A DNA stretch of 64,000 nt from G965212025 sp965215765 (GTDB lineage: Bacteria; Pseudomonadota; Gammaproteobacteria; Poriferisulfidales; Oxydemutatoraceae), in contig OZ244118.1 of the NCBI GenBank assembly GCA_965215765.1, positions 1,302,001 to 1,366,000 of the forward strand, read 5' to 3'. Under the pieces are notes generated by a model. The model searched no databases. It was not told the origin of the DNA and saw nothing but the letters and a program-made list of their open reading frames with translations. Below are positions 20,035 through 30,405 of this stretch, piece by piece; the stretch's first letter is position 1; the number at the start of each line of letters is the position of its first letter. Position numbers and translations under genes: made by a program.

Positions 20035-21237
20035 TCAATGTTGCCGGATCTGCCCGGGCTCACCAAGGTCTTTATCAGTGGCAGCATGAATTGCTCTAAG
20101 GTGGTCATAATTCCCCTCATTAAAACTTGTTTCTGAAAGCAGCAATAGACGTTTACGGATGGCGGTTGCTGTTTCTCCTAAGTTAACTGTACAAAAACGA
20201 ATTGGATGTTCTTGTATGGTCACTTTTTCATTCACTTCACAGTCAATTGATGGGTGCAGTAACATGCCGATACTCGAAAGTGACAATTTGTCGCCAGTCT
20301 TTTCTTGGCTGCGCAGGTAGGCATACATCTGATAAATATACGAACTGCGAAGAGTTATCGCTCGATACCATCCCTTCATAGTAATTGAGTTAAATTTTGT
20401 ATCGATGACAAGCCGCAATCCAGAACTCCGATTTTTGATGATGATGTCAGTTTTCATTTTTGGCAGGATGCTGTCAATTCCGGCTGTCTTTTGGGAGACT
20501 TGCCAATTGAATTGCTTACCTGCAAAAACGCGCCACTTTTTTTTATCCAGTACTACGGAATAAAAGCCGGCGATGGCTCTTTCAAACAATTTTCTAAGCC
20601 ATTCCTTTTGCGTGTCCGGAGTTGTTAGATGGAAATAACCGTCAAACTCCGTTGGTAGTGAGAGTGAGAACGCCAGGTCAGCAGCAGCAACCATCACTTG
20701 GTCACCACTGTCATGGCGACCGAATCTCTCTGACTTGCTACTATATCCATCGGGTTTTTCTCTGCTTACCCCCAGTCGCTCCAGGCTTATTGTTAATGTG
20801 TGGCATTTATGAGCTAGCGATGTTTTTATGTCGAACTTTCCAAGCCGTTCCAAGGCTGCACGAACATACCGGTTTCGCGGTGTATTTATGGCCAGTTCAT
20901 CGTATTTACAGCAAACCTTACCCTTATCTAGTAAACGACGGCGTTCAGTGGTAAGGGTGTCAATGCGCCCACGTACTCTGTTGATTATGGCTACCTTGGA
21001 TTCGTAGCCATAACTGAGGTTACGCATCAATCGCAGTTCTACTTGGTGGCACAGTATCTCCGCAACCAGATCAGCTATCTGATCCGGATTGTTCTCAACG
21101 TCTACCTTACGGGTGCCAATGTGCTGATAAAGGTCTGAGGCATAAAGCATCAATAGCCATAAATTACGCACAGGAATATTTCCAATGAGTCGTATGGCAT
21201 TGCCAGATTCCAGGTTTGTCTCTGCCAGAGCAGTCAT
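20035..21237 (-). CDS. mcrC: McrC-like nuclease subunit of a McrBC restriction system
   Basis: 400 residues, a usual size for the family. McrC joins the McrB GTPase ring and carries the PD-(D/E)xK nuclease that cuts modified DNA. The nuclease core is visible at about residues 260-280: KTDIIIK followed by LRLVIDTKF, giving the Asp and the D-x-K pair. The N-terminal part (IPVRNLWLLMLYASDLY) is typical of McrC. The ATG overlaps the mcrB stop by TAATG, so the two are translationally coupled. The C-terminus is followed at once by scraps of other restriction genes. Substrate (methylcytosine or other modified base) cannot be read from the sequence. Confidence 0.92.
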   Translation of the reverse strand: MTALAETNLESGNAIRLIGNIPVRNLWLLMLYASDLYQHIGTRKVDVENNPDQIADLVAEILCHQVELRLMRNLSYGYESKVAIINRVRGRIDTLTTERRRLLDKGKVCCKYDELAINTPRNRYVRAALERLGKFDIKTSLAHKCHTLTISLERLGVSREKPDGYSSKSERFGRHDSGDQVMVAAADLAFSLSLPTEFDGYFHLTTPDTQKEWLRKLFERAIAGFYSVVLDKKKWRVFAGKQFNWQVSQKTAGIDSILPKMKTDIIIKNRSSGLRLVIDTKFNSITMKGWYRAITLRSSYIYQMYAYLRSQEKTGDKLSLSSIGMLLHPSIDCEVNEKVTIQEHPIRFCTVNLGETATAIRKRLLLLSETSFNEGNYDHLRAIHAATDKDLGEPGQIRQH

Positions 21238-23018
21238 TAAAACCCTTCAACTAATGCGTCGCGGGCTTTATGGGCAAGCTCTATATCGTCGAACCAGTAT
21301 TCTTCTAGAAGCGGGCATATCTCAGACTCAACAACAAGCTTGTACCAGGCAATCGGGTCGCTGTTATGGATAATAGAATTTGGCGTTACATAACTGTGAC
21401 CGATTTTGAACTGGGGGCCCAGCTTTCGGTCTTTTTCAATTTCGTCATTCAACGACGTTAATCTTTGCCCAATTTCCTTTAATATGCCCAAGCTGACCCC
21501 GGCGTTATTGTGTACCCAGTTTTGCCACTGCTCATCAAAGGTGGGTTTTAGGTCGAAGAAGGCAAACCGTCTGCGTAACGCAAGATCCATTCGAGCAAGT
21601 GATCTATCAGCAATGTTCATGGTGCCTATCACATATAAATTGTCCGGTATATAGACCCGCTCTCTATCGCGTTTTCTGTAGATCAACTCTAGTGCTTCAC
21701 TAGGTGTGCGTTTATCTGCTTCTAGAAGGGTGAGCATTTCACCGAAAATTTGTGCTGGATTGCCACGGTTGATTTCTTCGATGACCATGACATGTTTGGT
21801 GTTGCCATCCTTTTTGGCCTCAGTAATCATTTCTAAAAAAGGGCCATCCACCAAAGCTAATTTGCCGTCACCTGATGGCCTCCATCCGCGTACGAAATCT
21901 TCGTATGAAAGATTAGGATGGAACTGTACGGCTCGAAGTGCGTTGTTATTTTTTTGACGCATTAACGCAAAAGCCAGCTTTTTTGCCAGCCAGGTCTTTC
22001 CTGTACCAGGGGAGCCTTGCAAAATTAGATTCTTCTTAATTTTCAGTTGTTCTAATATTTTTGCAATGCTAGCGCGATCTAAAAAGCAACCATCAGAAAT
22101 GATGTCATCTATTGAGTAAGGCTCTATGGGTGCTGTCGAAACTTTGGGTTCAGTTTCTTGAGCTTCTGCTATTTCGTCAGCACTTGAATCGCTTGCGGTT
22201 GAGTGAACGGGCGCATCTATATCTTTATAGTCCCAAGCTGCTAACGACAGATCTGGAAACGAATGAACTGGGTAACCATCCTCCTGAAATCTATCTTCAA
22301 GATTGCGTGCCAAGCTAAAATAATCATTGCCACTGGCACGCCCCTTCGCACCGTTCTTGCCTATCACCAACCCTAGCTCCTTGGTTATATATATTTGCGA
22401 CAGAGAATCCAGAGTCAGGTATTTCCATGGGCGGATCCAATATAAGCCCATTGTTAAATTCCAGCCTGTCCCCCGACACTTGGATGCCTCGTCGTATGCT
22501 TTTGTTAGCGCTGTGTTCGTGTCAGATTCAGAACTGTTAGCGGACTCTATTGCCGTTGCAAAAAGCATCCACAAAGTGTCAATGTCATTCTCGCCACGGT
22601 TGCGTTTATTTTCGAAAAACCAAGTTTTCAGATTATTAACAATAGGAATGCCATCAAAGGCGCTCGCTACCGGGGTCTTCACACCCAGAAAGTTGGCAAG
22701 TTCCTTTGCAATCGCTGTCCTGTTCGTGTCTTTGATTCCTCGATTGAATAGAGCAAATATAGTAAAAGGGCAGATATCTTCCAGAGGTGAGCGTGTGCCA
22801 TCAGGAAGTTGATCCAGGAGAGGTGAAATGCCATCACATTTATCAGGCAATTCATGGACAGCCCTCATCAGCTGTGTTCGATCGTCCTTATGCTCTAATA
22901 GCTTATCTGCAAAATTCTCATAAAACTTCGCCCACTCAAAACGTTGGTTATTGACTGACGCATCCCCGAAATGTTCCTTCCGTGGTTCTGTCAAATCGTA
23001 ATGTGATTCATTAATCAT
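21237..23018 (-). CDS. mcrB: McrB-like AAA+ GTPase of a McrBC restriction system
   Basis: 593 residues. The AAA+ motor has a Walker A GSPGTGKTW at residues 335-343, the McrB signature EEINRGNPAQIFGE at about 413-426 containing Walker B, and a sensor region IGTMNIADRSLARMDLALRR with the arginine finger. In McrB this domain hydrolyses GTP and translocates DNA. The ~300-residue N-terminal region should hold the DNA-recognition module; it does not obviously match the E. coli DUF3578 domain, and a central segment (WIRPWKYLTLD) resembles other McrB-like proteins. A gagaggtg ribosome-binding site stands eight bases before the ATG. mcrC follows with a one-base overlap. A decayed hsdR lies just upstream. 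Confidence 0.92.
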   Translation of the reverse strand: MINESHYDLTEPRKEHFGDASVNNQRFEWAKFYENFADKLLEHKDDRTQLMRAVHELPDKCDGISPLLDQLPDGTRSPLEDICPFTIFALFNRGIKDTNRTAIAKELANFLGVKTPVASAFDGIPIVNNLKTWFFENKRNRGENDIDTLWMLFATAIESANSSESDTNTALTKAYDEASKCRGTGWNLTMGLYWIRPWKYLTLDSLSQIYITKELGLVIGKNGAKGRASGNDYFSLARNLEDRFQEDGYPVHSFPDLSLAAWDYKDIDAPVHSTASDSSADEIAEAQETEPKVSTAPIEPYSIDDIISDGCFLDRASIAKILEQLKIKKNLILQGSPGTGKTWLAKKLAFALMRQKNNNALRAVQFHPNLSYEDFVRGWRPSGDGKLALVDGPFLEMITEAKKDGNTKHVMVIEEINRGNPAQIFGEMLTLLEADKRTPSEALELIYRKRDRERVYIPDNLYVIGTMNIADRSLARMDLALRRRFAFFDLKPTFDEQWQNWVHNNAGVSLGILKEIGQRLTSLNDEIEKDRKLGPQFKIGHSYVTPNSIIHNSDPIAWYKLVVESEICPLLEEYWFDDIELAHKARDALVEGF

Positions 23019-23164
23019 TTTTAAACACCTCTCTGCAAATCTCCAATCTTACCACTATTTCGTCCATGAATCTGACAGAGCTTCAGCCTGCTTAAATACC
23101 AGTTTAACTGCTTCTGCTGCCTTGTCTGCGGGCATTTCCAGTGCTCAGTGTCCTTCGAACCAGT

Positions 23165-24810
23165 ATCTTCATTTTGGCTCTGTGGATTTTCGCGGCTTGT
23201 TTGTAATCTCAATGGCAATTTTCTTTAAGATTTCATCCCCTAGCTTTCGAACCACGCTTTCGTTATTGGCAAGCGCATCATAGAAGGCGATTTCAACAAG
23301 ACTAAATCCTGGCTCGGCTTTATGAGTCATTTCCTTCTGAAAATCTTTTGCCATTCGTACGAGCTCTTCAATGACTTGTGCTGTTTCAATCGCGCGATTA
23401 TTGTATTTACGTAATGTTTCTTGCAGACGGTCTGCGTATTTTTCTCTTGAACTACGTTATTACGGGTTTTAGCGTGAATATCGTCATTGAGTAACTTTTC
23501 CAGAAGCTCAACGGCGAGATTCTTGTATGGCATTTTTTTCACATCTTCCAGGAACTCCTCTGAAAGCAATCTGATGTTTGGCTTTTCTAACCCACACAAC
23601 GCGAATACATCGGCAATGCCTTTAGCAATACGGCGTTGTCCAGAATTTGCTTAAGGATTGAGTTTTTCTCTTCAATTGTCAGCTTCTTGTGAACACTCGT
23701 GAACTTGCTGATGGCGGTCTTAATTGCAAATTAGAACGCCATTTCCTTCTTTAAAACTTTGGCTTCATCAATTGTGCTACAGAGTGAGTGATCCTTGCTT
23801 GCTGCCAACACCAAATCCAGGAATCGTTTTTTACCGTCTTCTAAATCTGGAATATAGTTTGCTACAGGCACTAAAACCTTGTGTGCATCTTTCTCGAAGT
23901 CTGAGTTATTCAGACTTTCAGCTTGTGGCGGTTTTGCGAACAGGCCACTAATGGCATTTATTTTTCCTGCAAAATTGCATAAGCCTCATCAACTGGTAAG
24001 TAGGTGCGCACCTTTACCCTTTGAGCCAGTGTATGTCTTCAATGCTTGTTTCAGCTCATTGGCGATGCCGATGTAATCGACCACTAACCCGCTTGGCTTG
24101 TCCTTAAATACGCGGTTCACACGTGCTATTGCCTGCATCAAGTTGTGGTCTTTCATTGGCTTGTTGACATACATTGTGTGACATCAAGGCGCTCAAAGCC
24201 TGTCAGCCACATATCACGTACAATGACGAGCTTGAGTGGGTCGTTAACGTCTTTAAATTGTTTGTCTAAGCGTTTCTTGGTTTCCTTGTTATAGATGTGA
24301 GGTTGCAATAGGGCTTGTCTGAGGCCGGTCCGTCATCACAATCTTGATGTCGCCTTCTTCTGGATTGTCCGAGTGCCACTCAGGGCATAAGGCAATAATT
24401 TCTTTGTATAGGTGCGCGCAGATGCCACGGCTCATCGCAACGATCATGGCTTTACCGTTCATAGTTGCATTTAAAGACTCAAAATGCCTGATCAAATCAG
24501 TTGCTATCTGTTTTAGGCGAGGGAATGTTCCAACCAGCTTTTCTAAGCGGCTCCATTCACTCTTGGTTTTTTCACGTGCGCAGACATCCTTTTCGTCTTC
24601 AACGACTTCCGCAACCTGATCAGGTAGCAATGCAATCTCTGCATGGTTTAGGTCTGACTGGTGAGGCGTGATTTATAATAGATGGATACCGTAGTCCCAT
24701 CTTCTACGGCATCCTTTATATCGTAATGAAGACATAATCACCGAACACTGCACGAGTGTCTTTGTCATCTTGCGAAACAGGTGTGCCGGTAGAGCCAATA
24801 AATGAAGCGA
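23165..24810 (-). pseudogene. hsdR: Type I restriction HsdR, truncated and multiply frameshifted
   Basis: Pieces of the second half of HsdR appear in order on the minus strand but in changing frames. FIGSTGTPVSQDDKDTRAVF (helicase motif III region) is followed by DAVEDGTTVSIYYKSRL, 24289-24630 (KAMIVAMSRGICAHLYKEI), VRDMWLTGF, then 23989-24174 (HNLMQAIARVNRVFKDKPSG, motif VI). The C-terminal helical parts lie at 23327-23599 and 23169-23354. At least five frameshifts or stops separate them, so the gene is dead. Its 5' half is missing: at 24809-24811 it joins the 209-bp brxA array across a shared cattc. No hsdM or hsdS is present in the window. Confidence 0.88.
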
Positions 24811-27405
24811 ATGGGAAGAGCGATGGATTGTTCAGCAGTAGCCCCATCGGTTCTCTAGCCCCCGGGGTAGCTGTGCTCCGGTGTCCGGGGCGTTTCTGCT
24901 TCATCTGTTGGGTCATCTGTCCTTTAGCTTCAACAGCTTGTCATTCAGCCCGCAGTGAACCACGTCGATCCGCTCGCTGCGCTGCGCTGTCAAATCACCA
25001 GTGATCATCGGAAGCTGGAACGGGAAGAGGGATGGGTTGTTCAGCAGTAGCCTCATCGGTTCTCTAGCCCCCGGGGTAGGTGTGTTCCGGTGTCCAGGGC
25101 GTTTCTGCTTCATCTGTTGGGTCATCTGTCCTTTAGTTTCAACAGCTTGTCATCAAGCCCGCAGTGAACCACGTCGATCCGCTCGCTGCGCTGCGCTGTC
25201 AAATCACCAGTGATCATCGGAAGCTGGAATGGGAAGAACGATGGGTTGTTCAGCAGTAGCCTCATCGGTTCTCTAGTCCCCAGGGTAGCTGTGCTCCGAT
25301 GTCTAGGGTGTTTCTGCTTCATCTGTTGGGTCATCTGTCCTTTAGTTTCAACAGCTTGTCATCCAGCCCGCAGTGAACCATGTCAATCCGCTCGCTGCGC
25401 TGCGCTGTTAAATCACCAGTGATCATCGGAAGCTGGAATGGGAAGAGTGATGGGTTGTTCAGCAGTAGCCTCATCGGCTCTTTGGCCCCCGGGGTAGCTG
25501 TGCTCCGGTGTCCAGGGCGTTTCTGCTTCATCTGTTGGGTCATCTGTCCTTTAGCTTCAACAGCTTGTCATCCAGCCCGCAGTGAACCACGTCGATCCGC
25601 TCGCTGCGCTGCGCTGTCAAATCACCAGTGATCATCGGAAGCTGGAATGGGAAGAGCGATGGGTTGTTCAGCAGTAGTCTCATCGGTTCTTTAGCCCCCA
25701 GGGCAGCTGTGCTCCGGTGTCCAGGGTGTTTCTGCTTCATCTGTTGGGTCATCTGTCCTTTAGTTTCAACAGCTTGTCATCCAGCCCGCAGTGAACCACG
25801 TCGATCCGCTCGCTGCGCTGCGCTGTCAAATCACCAGTGATCATCGGGAACTGGAATGGGAAGAGCGATGGGTTGTTCAGCAGCAGACTCATCGGTTCTC
25901 TGGCCCCCCGGGGTGGGATAGGTGTGCTCCGATGTCCAGGGTGTTTCAGCTTCATCTGTTGGGTCATCTGTCCTTTAGCTTCAACAGCTTGTCATCCAGC
26001 CCGCAGTGAACCACGTCGATCCGTTCGCTGTGCTGCGCTATCAAATCACCAGCGATCATCGGAAGCTGGAACGGGAAGAGTGATGGATTGTTCAGCAGTA
26101 GCCTCATCGGTTCTTCAGCCCCCCGGGGTGGGATAGCTGTGCTCCGGTGTCCAGGGCGTTTTTACTTCATCTGTTGGGTCATCTGTCCTTTAGCTTCAAC
26201 AGCTTGTCATCCAGCCCGCAGTGAACCGCGTCGATCCGCTCGCTGCGCTGCGCTGTCAAATCACCAGTGATCATCGGAAGCTGGAATGGGAAGAGTGATG
26301 GGTTGTTCAGCAGTAGCCCCATCAGTTCCCTGGCCCCCGGGGTAGCTGTGCTCCGGTGTCCAGGGTGTTTCTGCTTCATCTGTTGGGTCATCTGTCCTTT
26401 AGCTTCAACAGCTTGTCGTCCAGCCCGTGGTGAACCGCGTTGATCCGCTCACTGCGCTGCGCTGTCAAATCACCAGTGATCATCGGAAGCTGGAACGGGA
26501 AGAGTGATGGGTTGTTCAGCAGTAGCCTCATCGGTTCTCTGACCCCCGGGGTAGCTGTGCTCCGGTGTCCAGGGTGTTTCTGCTTCATCTGTTGGGTCAT
26601 CTGTCCTTTAGTTTCAACAGCTTGTCATCCAGCCCGCAGTGAACCGCGTCGATCCGCTCGCTGCGCTGCGCTGTCAAATCACCAGTGATCATCGGGAACT
26701 GGAATGGGAAGAGGGATGGGTTGTTCAGCAGTAGCCTCACCGATTCTCTGCCCCCCGGGGTGGGATAGCTGTGCTCCGGTGTCCAGGGCGTTTCTGCTTC
26801 ATCTGTTGGGTCATCTGTCCTTTAGCTTCAACAGCTTGTCATCTAGCCCGCAGTGAACCACGTCTATCCGCTCGTTGCGCTGCGCTATCAAATCACGAGT
26901 GATCATCGGAAGCTGGAATGGGAAGAGGGATGGATTGTTCAGCAGTAGCCTCACCGGTTCTTCAGCCCCCCGGGGTGGGATAGCTGTGCTCCGGTGTCCA
27001 AGGTGTTTCTGCTTCATCTGTTGGGTCATCTGTCCTTTAGCTTCAACAGCTTGTCATTCAGCCCATGGTGAACCACGTCGATCCGCTCGCTGCGCTGCGC
27101 TATCAAATCACCAGTGATCATCGGAAGCTGGAATGGGAAGAACGATGGGTTGTTCAGCAGTAGCCTCATCGGCTCTCTCTGGCCCCCGGGTGGGATAGCT
27201 GTGTTCCGATGCCCGGGGCGTTTCTGCTTCATCTGTTGGGTCATCTGTCCTTTAGCTTCAACAGCTTGTCATCCAGCCCGCAGTGAACCACGTCGATCCG
27301 CTCGCTGCGCTGCGCTATCAAATCACCAGTGATCATCGGAAGCTGGAATGGGAAGAACGATGGGTTGTTCAGCAGTAGCCTCACCGGTTCTCTGCCCCCC
27401 GGGGT
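24810..27405 (-). repeat. 12-unit array of the brxA 3' end forming ATGA-coupled 70-72-codon ORFs
   Basis: Twelve tandem units of 209 bp (some ~215 bp through a ccccggggtgggata variant) follow brxA. Each encodes on the minus strand MTQQMKQK, about 12 linker residues, then the last ~47 residues of BrxA ending KLLKLKDR. The stop of each unit overlaps the ATG of the next as ATGA. Nine copies are complete: 27026-27244, 26811-27029, 26388-26600, 26179-26391, 25749-25967, 25540-25752, 25331-25543, 25122-25334 and 24913-25125. Two are broken: a 1-base deletion near 26740, and a stop after MTQQMK near 26166. The last runs into the hsdR remnant. Because 209 is not a multiple of three the frame rotates from unit to unit. 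Opposite-strand ORFs starting MIIGSWNGK are shadows. Confidence 0.9.
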
Positions 27406-27999
27406 AGCATGGAGCGCGGACTCGAACATCAAAATCGTCAGGTCGGAATCGGCCACGTCGAGCGGTATCGCTTTTTCATAACAACCCCTGGCTTTGGCAT
27501 CCTTCAGGACTCCCCAGGCGACAAAGGACCGGATGACATGTTGTGCGCAGCGGCTCACGGTTTGTCGGTCGCCATACTGTTCCTTGAGACGACTGACGAT
27601 TTGCTTTTGGGTTACCTGGTTCTGCAAGGCTAACAAACGTCCGGTTTGCCGGGCTGTATTGAACCAGAATGGATAGACAGCAGTGATCATTCCCCAGTGC
27701 ACAGCCAGCCCCCGAGAAGGGCGTTCCCTCAGAAACACCAGTGATGCATCCCGAAGGGGAATCAGCTCCGGGTCGGGGGATACCCAGATCGTCATCAGGT
27801 TGTTGACGGCAAAGGTCTTGGTTCGGTCACTTCGCTTCCCTTCGGAACCATCGCCTCTTCTGTGCGTGAGAAACTTATGCAGCTCATGGCGGATGGTTTT
27901 GGCGCTTAGCCCTGCAATCAACAGATTGGCTGTTTTCTGCATCCATTCAAAACGGATGGCCTGCTTAATCCCGATGATTTCGTGCCTTTTGCCCCTCAC
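27241..27999 (-). CDS. brxA: BREX protein BrxA (DUF1819)
   Basis: 252 residues, normal for BrxA, a small DNA-binding accessory protein found in most BREX types. The N-terminal half has the family pattern (SAKTIRHELHKFL, VNNLMTIWVSPDPELIPLRD) and the middle has a helical segment (QTVSRCAQHVIRSFVAWGVL). It starts with GTG overlapping the pglZ stop (GTGA), so it is translated by coupling as the last gene of the operon. The final ~55 codons plus 44 downstream bases are the source of the 209-bp repeat. The C-terminus LKLKDR is therefore followed directly by an overlapping ATG of the first repeat ORF. Confidence 0.85.
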   Translation of the reverse strand: MRGKRHEIIGIKQAIRFEWMQKTANLLIAGLSAKTIRHELHKFLTHRRGDGSEGKRSDRTKTFAVNNLMTIWVSPDPELIPLRDASLVFLRERPSRGLAVHWGMITAVYPFWFNTARQTGRLLALQNQVTQKQIVSRLKEQYGDRQTVSRCAQHVIRSFVAWGVLKDAKARGCYEKAIPLDVADSDLTILMFESALHATPGGREPVRLLLNNPSFFPFQLPMITGDLIAQRSERIDVVHCGLDDKLLKLKDR

Positions 28000-29990
28000 C
28001 GCGCTTTCCTTTTAAATTTCACAAAGGGCACGATGACCTCTTCGATGGCTATACCGCCATGACCAACGATGGCCGTGCCAGGATTCACGAAGGCATCCCT
28101 GCCTTCAGCCACCAGTGGGAAATAACCTGCCGGCAGTCCGGCCGGATTCCACTCGTGGCCAAACGTCAACGATTCGGCGACTCGGGATCTGAGCTCCGGT
28201 GTGGGATACACACGAACCCGTTCGCCGCGAATCTCAGCGGTCACACCCTCGGCGGGGCGGCCTTTTCCGGCGCATTCGATGTTGCCGTGATCGGCCGTTA
28301 GCCAGACCTCATACCCATGGTTCAACAGATGTCCAATCAATGTTCCGAGGAATTTTTTCTTGCACCATTGCTTGATTTGGTTGTGCATCCCGGCTGCACC
28401 AAGCTGCATGCCATGCATGATCTTGTCAACCTTGTCCACGACCAGACCCACCACCTTGGTTTTGCCGAGATGGATTGTCGCGTCAAGTACGCTGGCGGCG
28501 TCTCCGTCAGCTAGCCCGCGCTGGTAGGCGACATCCTGTCGGGACAGTCCGTGACCTTCCCAAAATTGCCTCCACAGCTTCTCTTCTCTGTTGGTTGAAT
28601 TGATGGATGTGGGGAAATAGAGCGGTGGCTTGCCCGAGAAAATTGACTGTCTGGATACCGAGGTCAGTGTTGGAATCCAGGCGAAGGTCGCGGATTCGCG
28701 CATGATCAGATTGTCGTCCTGCTTTTGCAGTAGTTGGCGAATGGTCACCCATTGATCCAGGGCAAGGCCATCCATCACGATTAGAGCTGTTCGCCTGTTA
28801 CGCGAGTCTTCTGTCTCTCGTGCCAGGTGGCGCGGCACGTGGTGCAGCATGGCCGGGCTGGTAGGTGGCAGGTTGAACAGGCTGGCATAGTGATCCACCA
28901 GCCATTCGGCAAAAGCTGTGTTCAGGGTGTCGCCGATTTCCTTGAGTCGGTCTTGATGCCGGGCGTTATCTCCGCAGTGAACCAGTGAGGAAAGCTCGCC
29001 CCATTTGAGGGCGAAGGCGATCCAGTCCAGGTGTCGGGATTCTTCTGTTGGCAACTCTTTTTCGACACGGTCAAACAGGCGGGAGACCCGAAGTGCTTCA
29101 TCATTCACGCTGGTCGTTGTGATGCCGCTTCGAACCCAGGATTCAGTGCCTGCTTCAATGTCGGCAGCCTCAACCGGAGTCAGCTTCCCTTCAAGGAACA
29201 GGTTGTCGATGTAAATCCTGATGTCCTGATGTCCGAACGGCAGATGATCCGGTCCGGGATATTTGAGGGCATATCCCGGGGAGTGATCTCTGATCTGTTC
29301 GCCTTTGCCAAGCTTGGCAAGAAACACCGGCCAGCGCTCTTGGAGGAAGGCAAAGAATGCTTCCTCGTCCGGGACGATTTCATCCAAGGGCCATGTCTCA
29401 AATTCTGCACGTTCTTTAATGACCTGAATGAGTCGCCGTGCCAGTGTGGGCGGGGCTTGAGTCTTTCCGTAGTGCAAGCGAAGCAGTGTCCGCAGCAGTT
29501 CTACCTCGCCGGAAATCAGTTCTGCGGCGATGCCGAATACATGGCGGAGAGTGAAATCTTTGGTGGCGTTGTCGCCCATGCGATCCGGTGGTGACTTGCG
29601 TTGAGCGTCAAAGAGCGCGTCAAGCAGGCTCCGGTCGAGCTTTTCGATGACCGGGTAGCTCAGGTTGGGGAACAGGTCGCCCAGATTGAAAGACAGTCGC
29701 CTTCCGGATTGGAGCAGATCGTATGGCAGCGATTCCAATTCCTCATCGTGAAAACGGAGAATCACCACCAGATCGGTATGTCCTCCTTGATCCCAGATCA
29801 AGCGATACTTTGACTCGTATGCATACCTGAACTCGACCGGGTCATTGAACTCAATCAGATCGAATCCGCGCCCGCGCAGTTCCATTGCCAGCTTTTCCTC
29901 GGTCAGCAGGTTGTCCGGATCTGCGGCCAGGGTCAGCTTGCTGGCCTTGGGAGCAAAGTTACCCAGGATGGCGTCTCGCCAGCTACTCAT
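27996..29990 (-). CDS. pglZ: BREX type 3 PglZ, alkaline-phosphatase-superfamily protein
   Basis: 664 residues. PglZ is a core BREX protein of the alkaline phosphatase superfamily needed for both methylation and phage exclusion. Metal-site signatures are intact: VMDGL with D407, TADHGN with D567-H568-G569, and GHGG with H644. The N-terminus (SSWRDAILGNFAPKASKLT) matches type 3 PglZ proteins. It precedes brxA with a GTGA overlap and follows the truncated helicase gene. A segment near its 5' end (ADPDNLLTEEKLA.ELRGRGF) is duplicated just upstream inside the helicase remnant, showing where a deletion/duplication joined the two. A decayed second pglZ lies at 48990-50042. Confidence 0.93.
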   Translation of the reverse strand: MSSWRDAILGNFAPKASKLTLAADPDNLLTEEKLAMELRGRGFDLIEFNDPVEFRYAYESKYRLIWDQGGHTDLVVILRFHDEELESLPYDLLQSGRRLSFNLGDLFPNLSYPVIEKLDRSLLDALFDAQRKSPPDRMGDNATKDFTLRHVFGIAAELISGEVELLRTLLRLHYGKTQAPPTLARRLIQVIKERAEFETWPLDEIVPDEEAFFAFLQERWPVFLAKLGKGEQIRDHSPGYALKYPGPDHLPFGHQDIRIYIDNLFLEGKLTPVEAADIEAGTESWVRSGITTTSVNDEALRVSRLFDRVEKELPTEESRHLDWIAFALKWGELSSLVHCGDNARHQDRLKEIGDTLNTAFAEWLVDHYASLFNLPPTSPAMLHHVPRHLARETEDSRNRRTALIVMDGLALDQWVTIRQLLQKQDDNLIMRESATFAWIPTLTSVSRQSIFSGKPPLYFPTSINSTNREEKLWRQFWEGHGLSRQDVAYQRGLADGDAASVLDATIHLGKTKVVGLVVDKVDKIMHGMQLGAAGMHNQIKQWCKKKFLGTLIGHLLNHGYEVWLTADHGNIECAGKGRPAEGVTAEIRGERVRVYPTPELRSRVAESLTFGHEWNPAGLPAGYFPLVAEGRDAFVNPGTAIVGHGGIAIEEVIVPFVKFKRKAR

Positions 29991-30018
29991 TGAGCGTTTT
30001 CATTGATGATGCTCAGCA

Positions 30019-30405
30019 TCAGAAGTGGCCGGATTTCCGGCACGAACTGCCGCGCGGATTGCAATTCATGTCGCCACTCAGTTTCCTCGCTATCACAGAG
30101 GCCATGACGGTGTTGGCGTACCTCGGGCAACCCCAGGCGTTCAATTTGAACCCGCGACCGCGCAGTTCGAACGCCAGCTTTTCCTCGGTCAGCAGGTTAT
30201 CCGGATCTGCATAAGCAATGCGCTTGGTCTCGATTTCCGGCTGCAGGCTGGCGTCTAGTGGTTGCAGGGAGGAGCGGGGTACGCTCAGCACCTCGTCCTG
30301 GCTTTGTAACCAGACATGGCAAACCGTTTCCCCCCACATGGTCTGTTCTTCAATGACCCTGCAGGGACTTTTATGAACGGTGCTGTATTGCCACTCTGCT
30401 TCCAT
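30019..30405 (-). pseudogene. brxHII: BrxHII helicase stub fused to a copy of the PglZ N-terminus
   Basis: The first ~66 residues look like the start of the SNF2/DEAD-type BREX helicase (MWGETVCHVWLQSQDEVLSV, then LQPEIETKRIAY, which normally leads into the first helicase domain). At AYADPDN the frame switches to a copy of PglZ residues ~24-40 (NLLTEEKLAFELRGRGF) and then into unrelated sequence before stopping. All helicase motifs (roughly 900 residues) are gone. The join is within tatgcagatccgga-like sequence shared with pglZ. The ATG still overlaps the upstream stop as TGATG. Type 3 BREX normally carries this gene between pglX and pglZ. Confidence 0.75.

Noticed and set aside
24756..27332. 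Plus-strand ORFs beginning MIIGSWNGK as genes
   Set aside because: They are antisense shadows of the minus-strand brxA-derived ORFs; no start/stop coupling, no homology and no ribosome-binding sites.
24810..27405. CRISPR array
   Set aside because: Units are ~209 bp, contiguous and without unique spacers, and encode the BrxA C-terminus; no cas genes are present.
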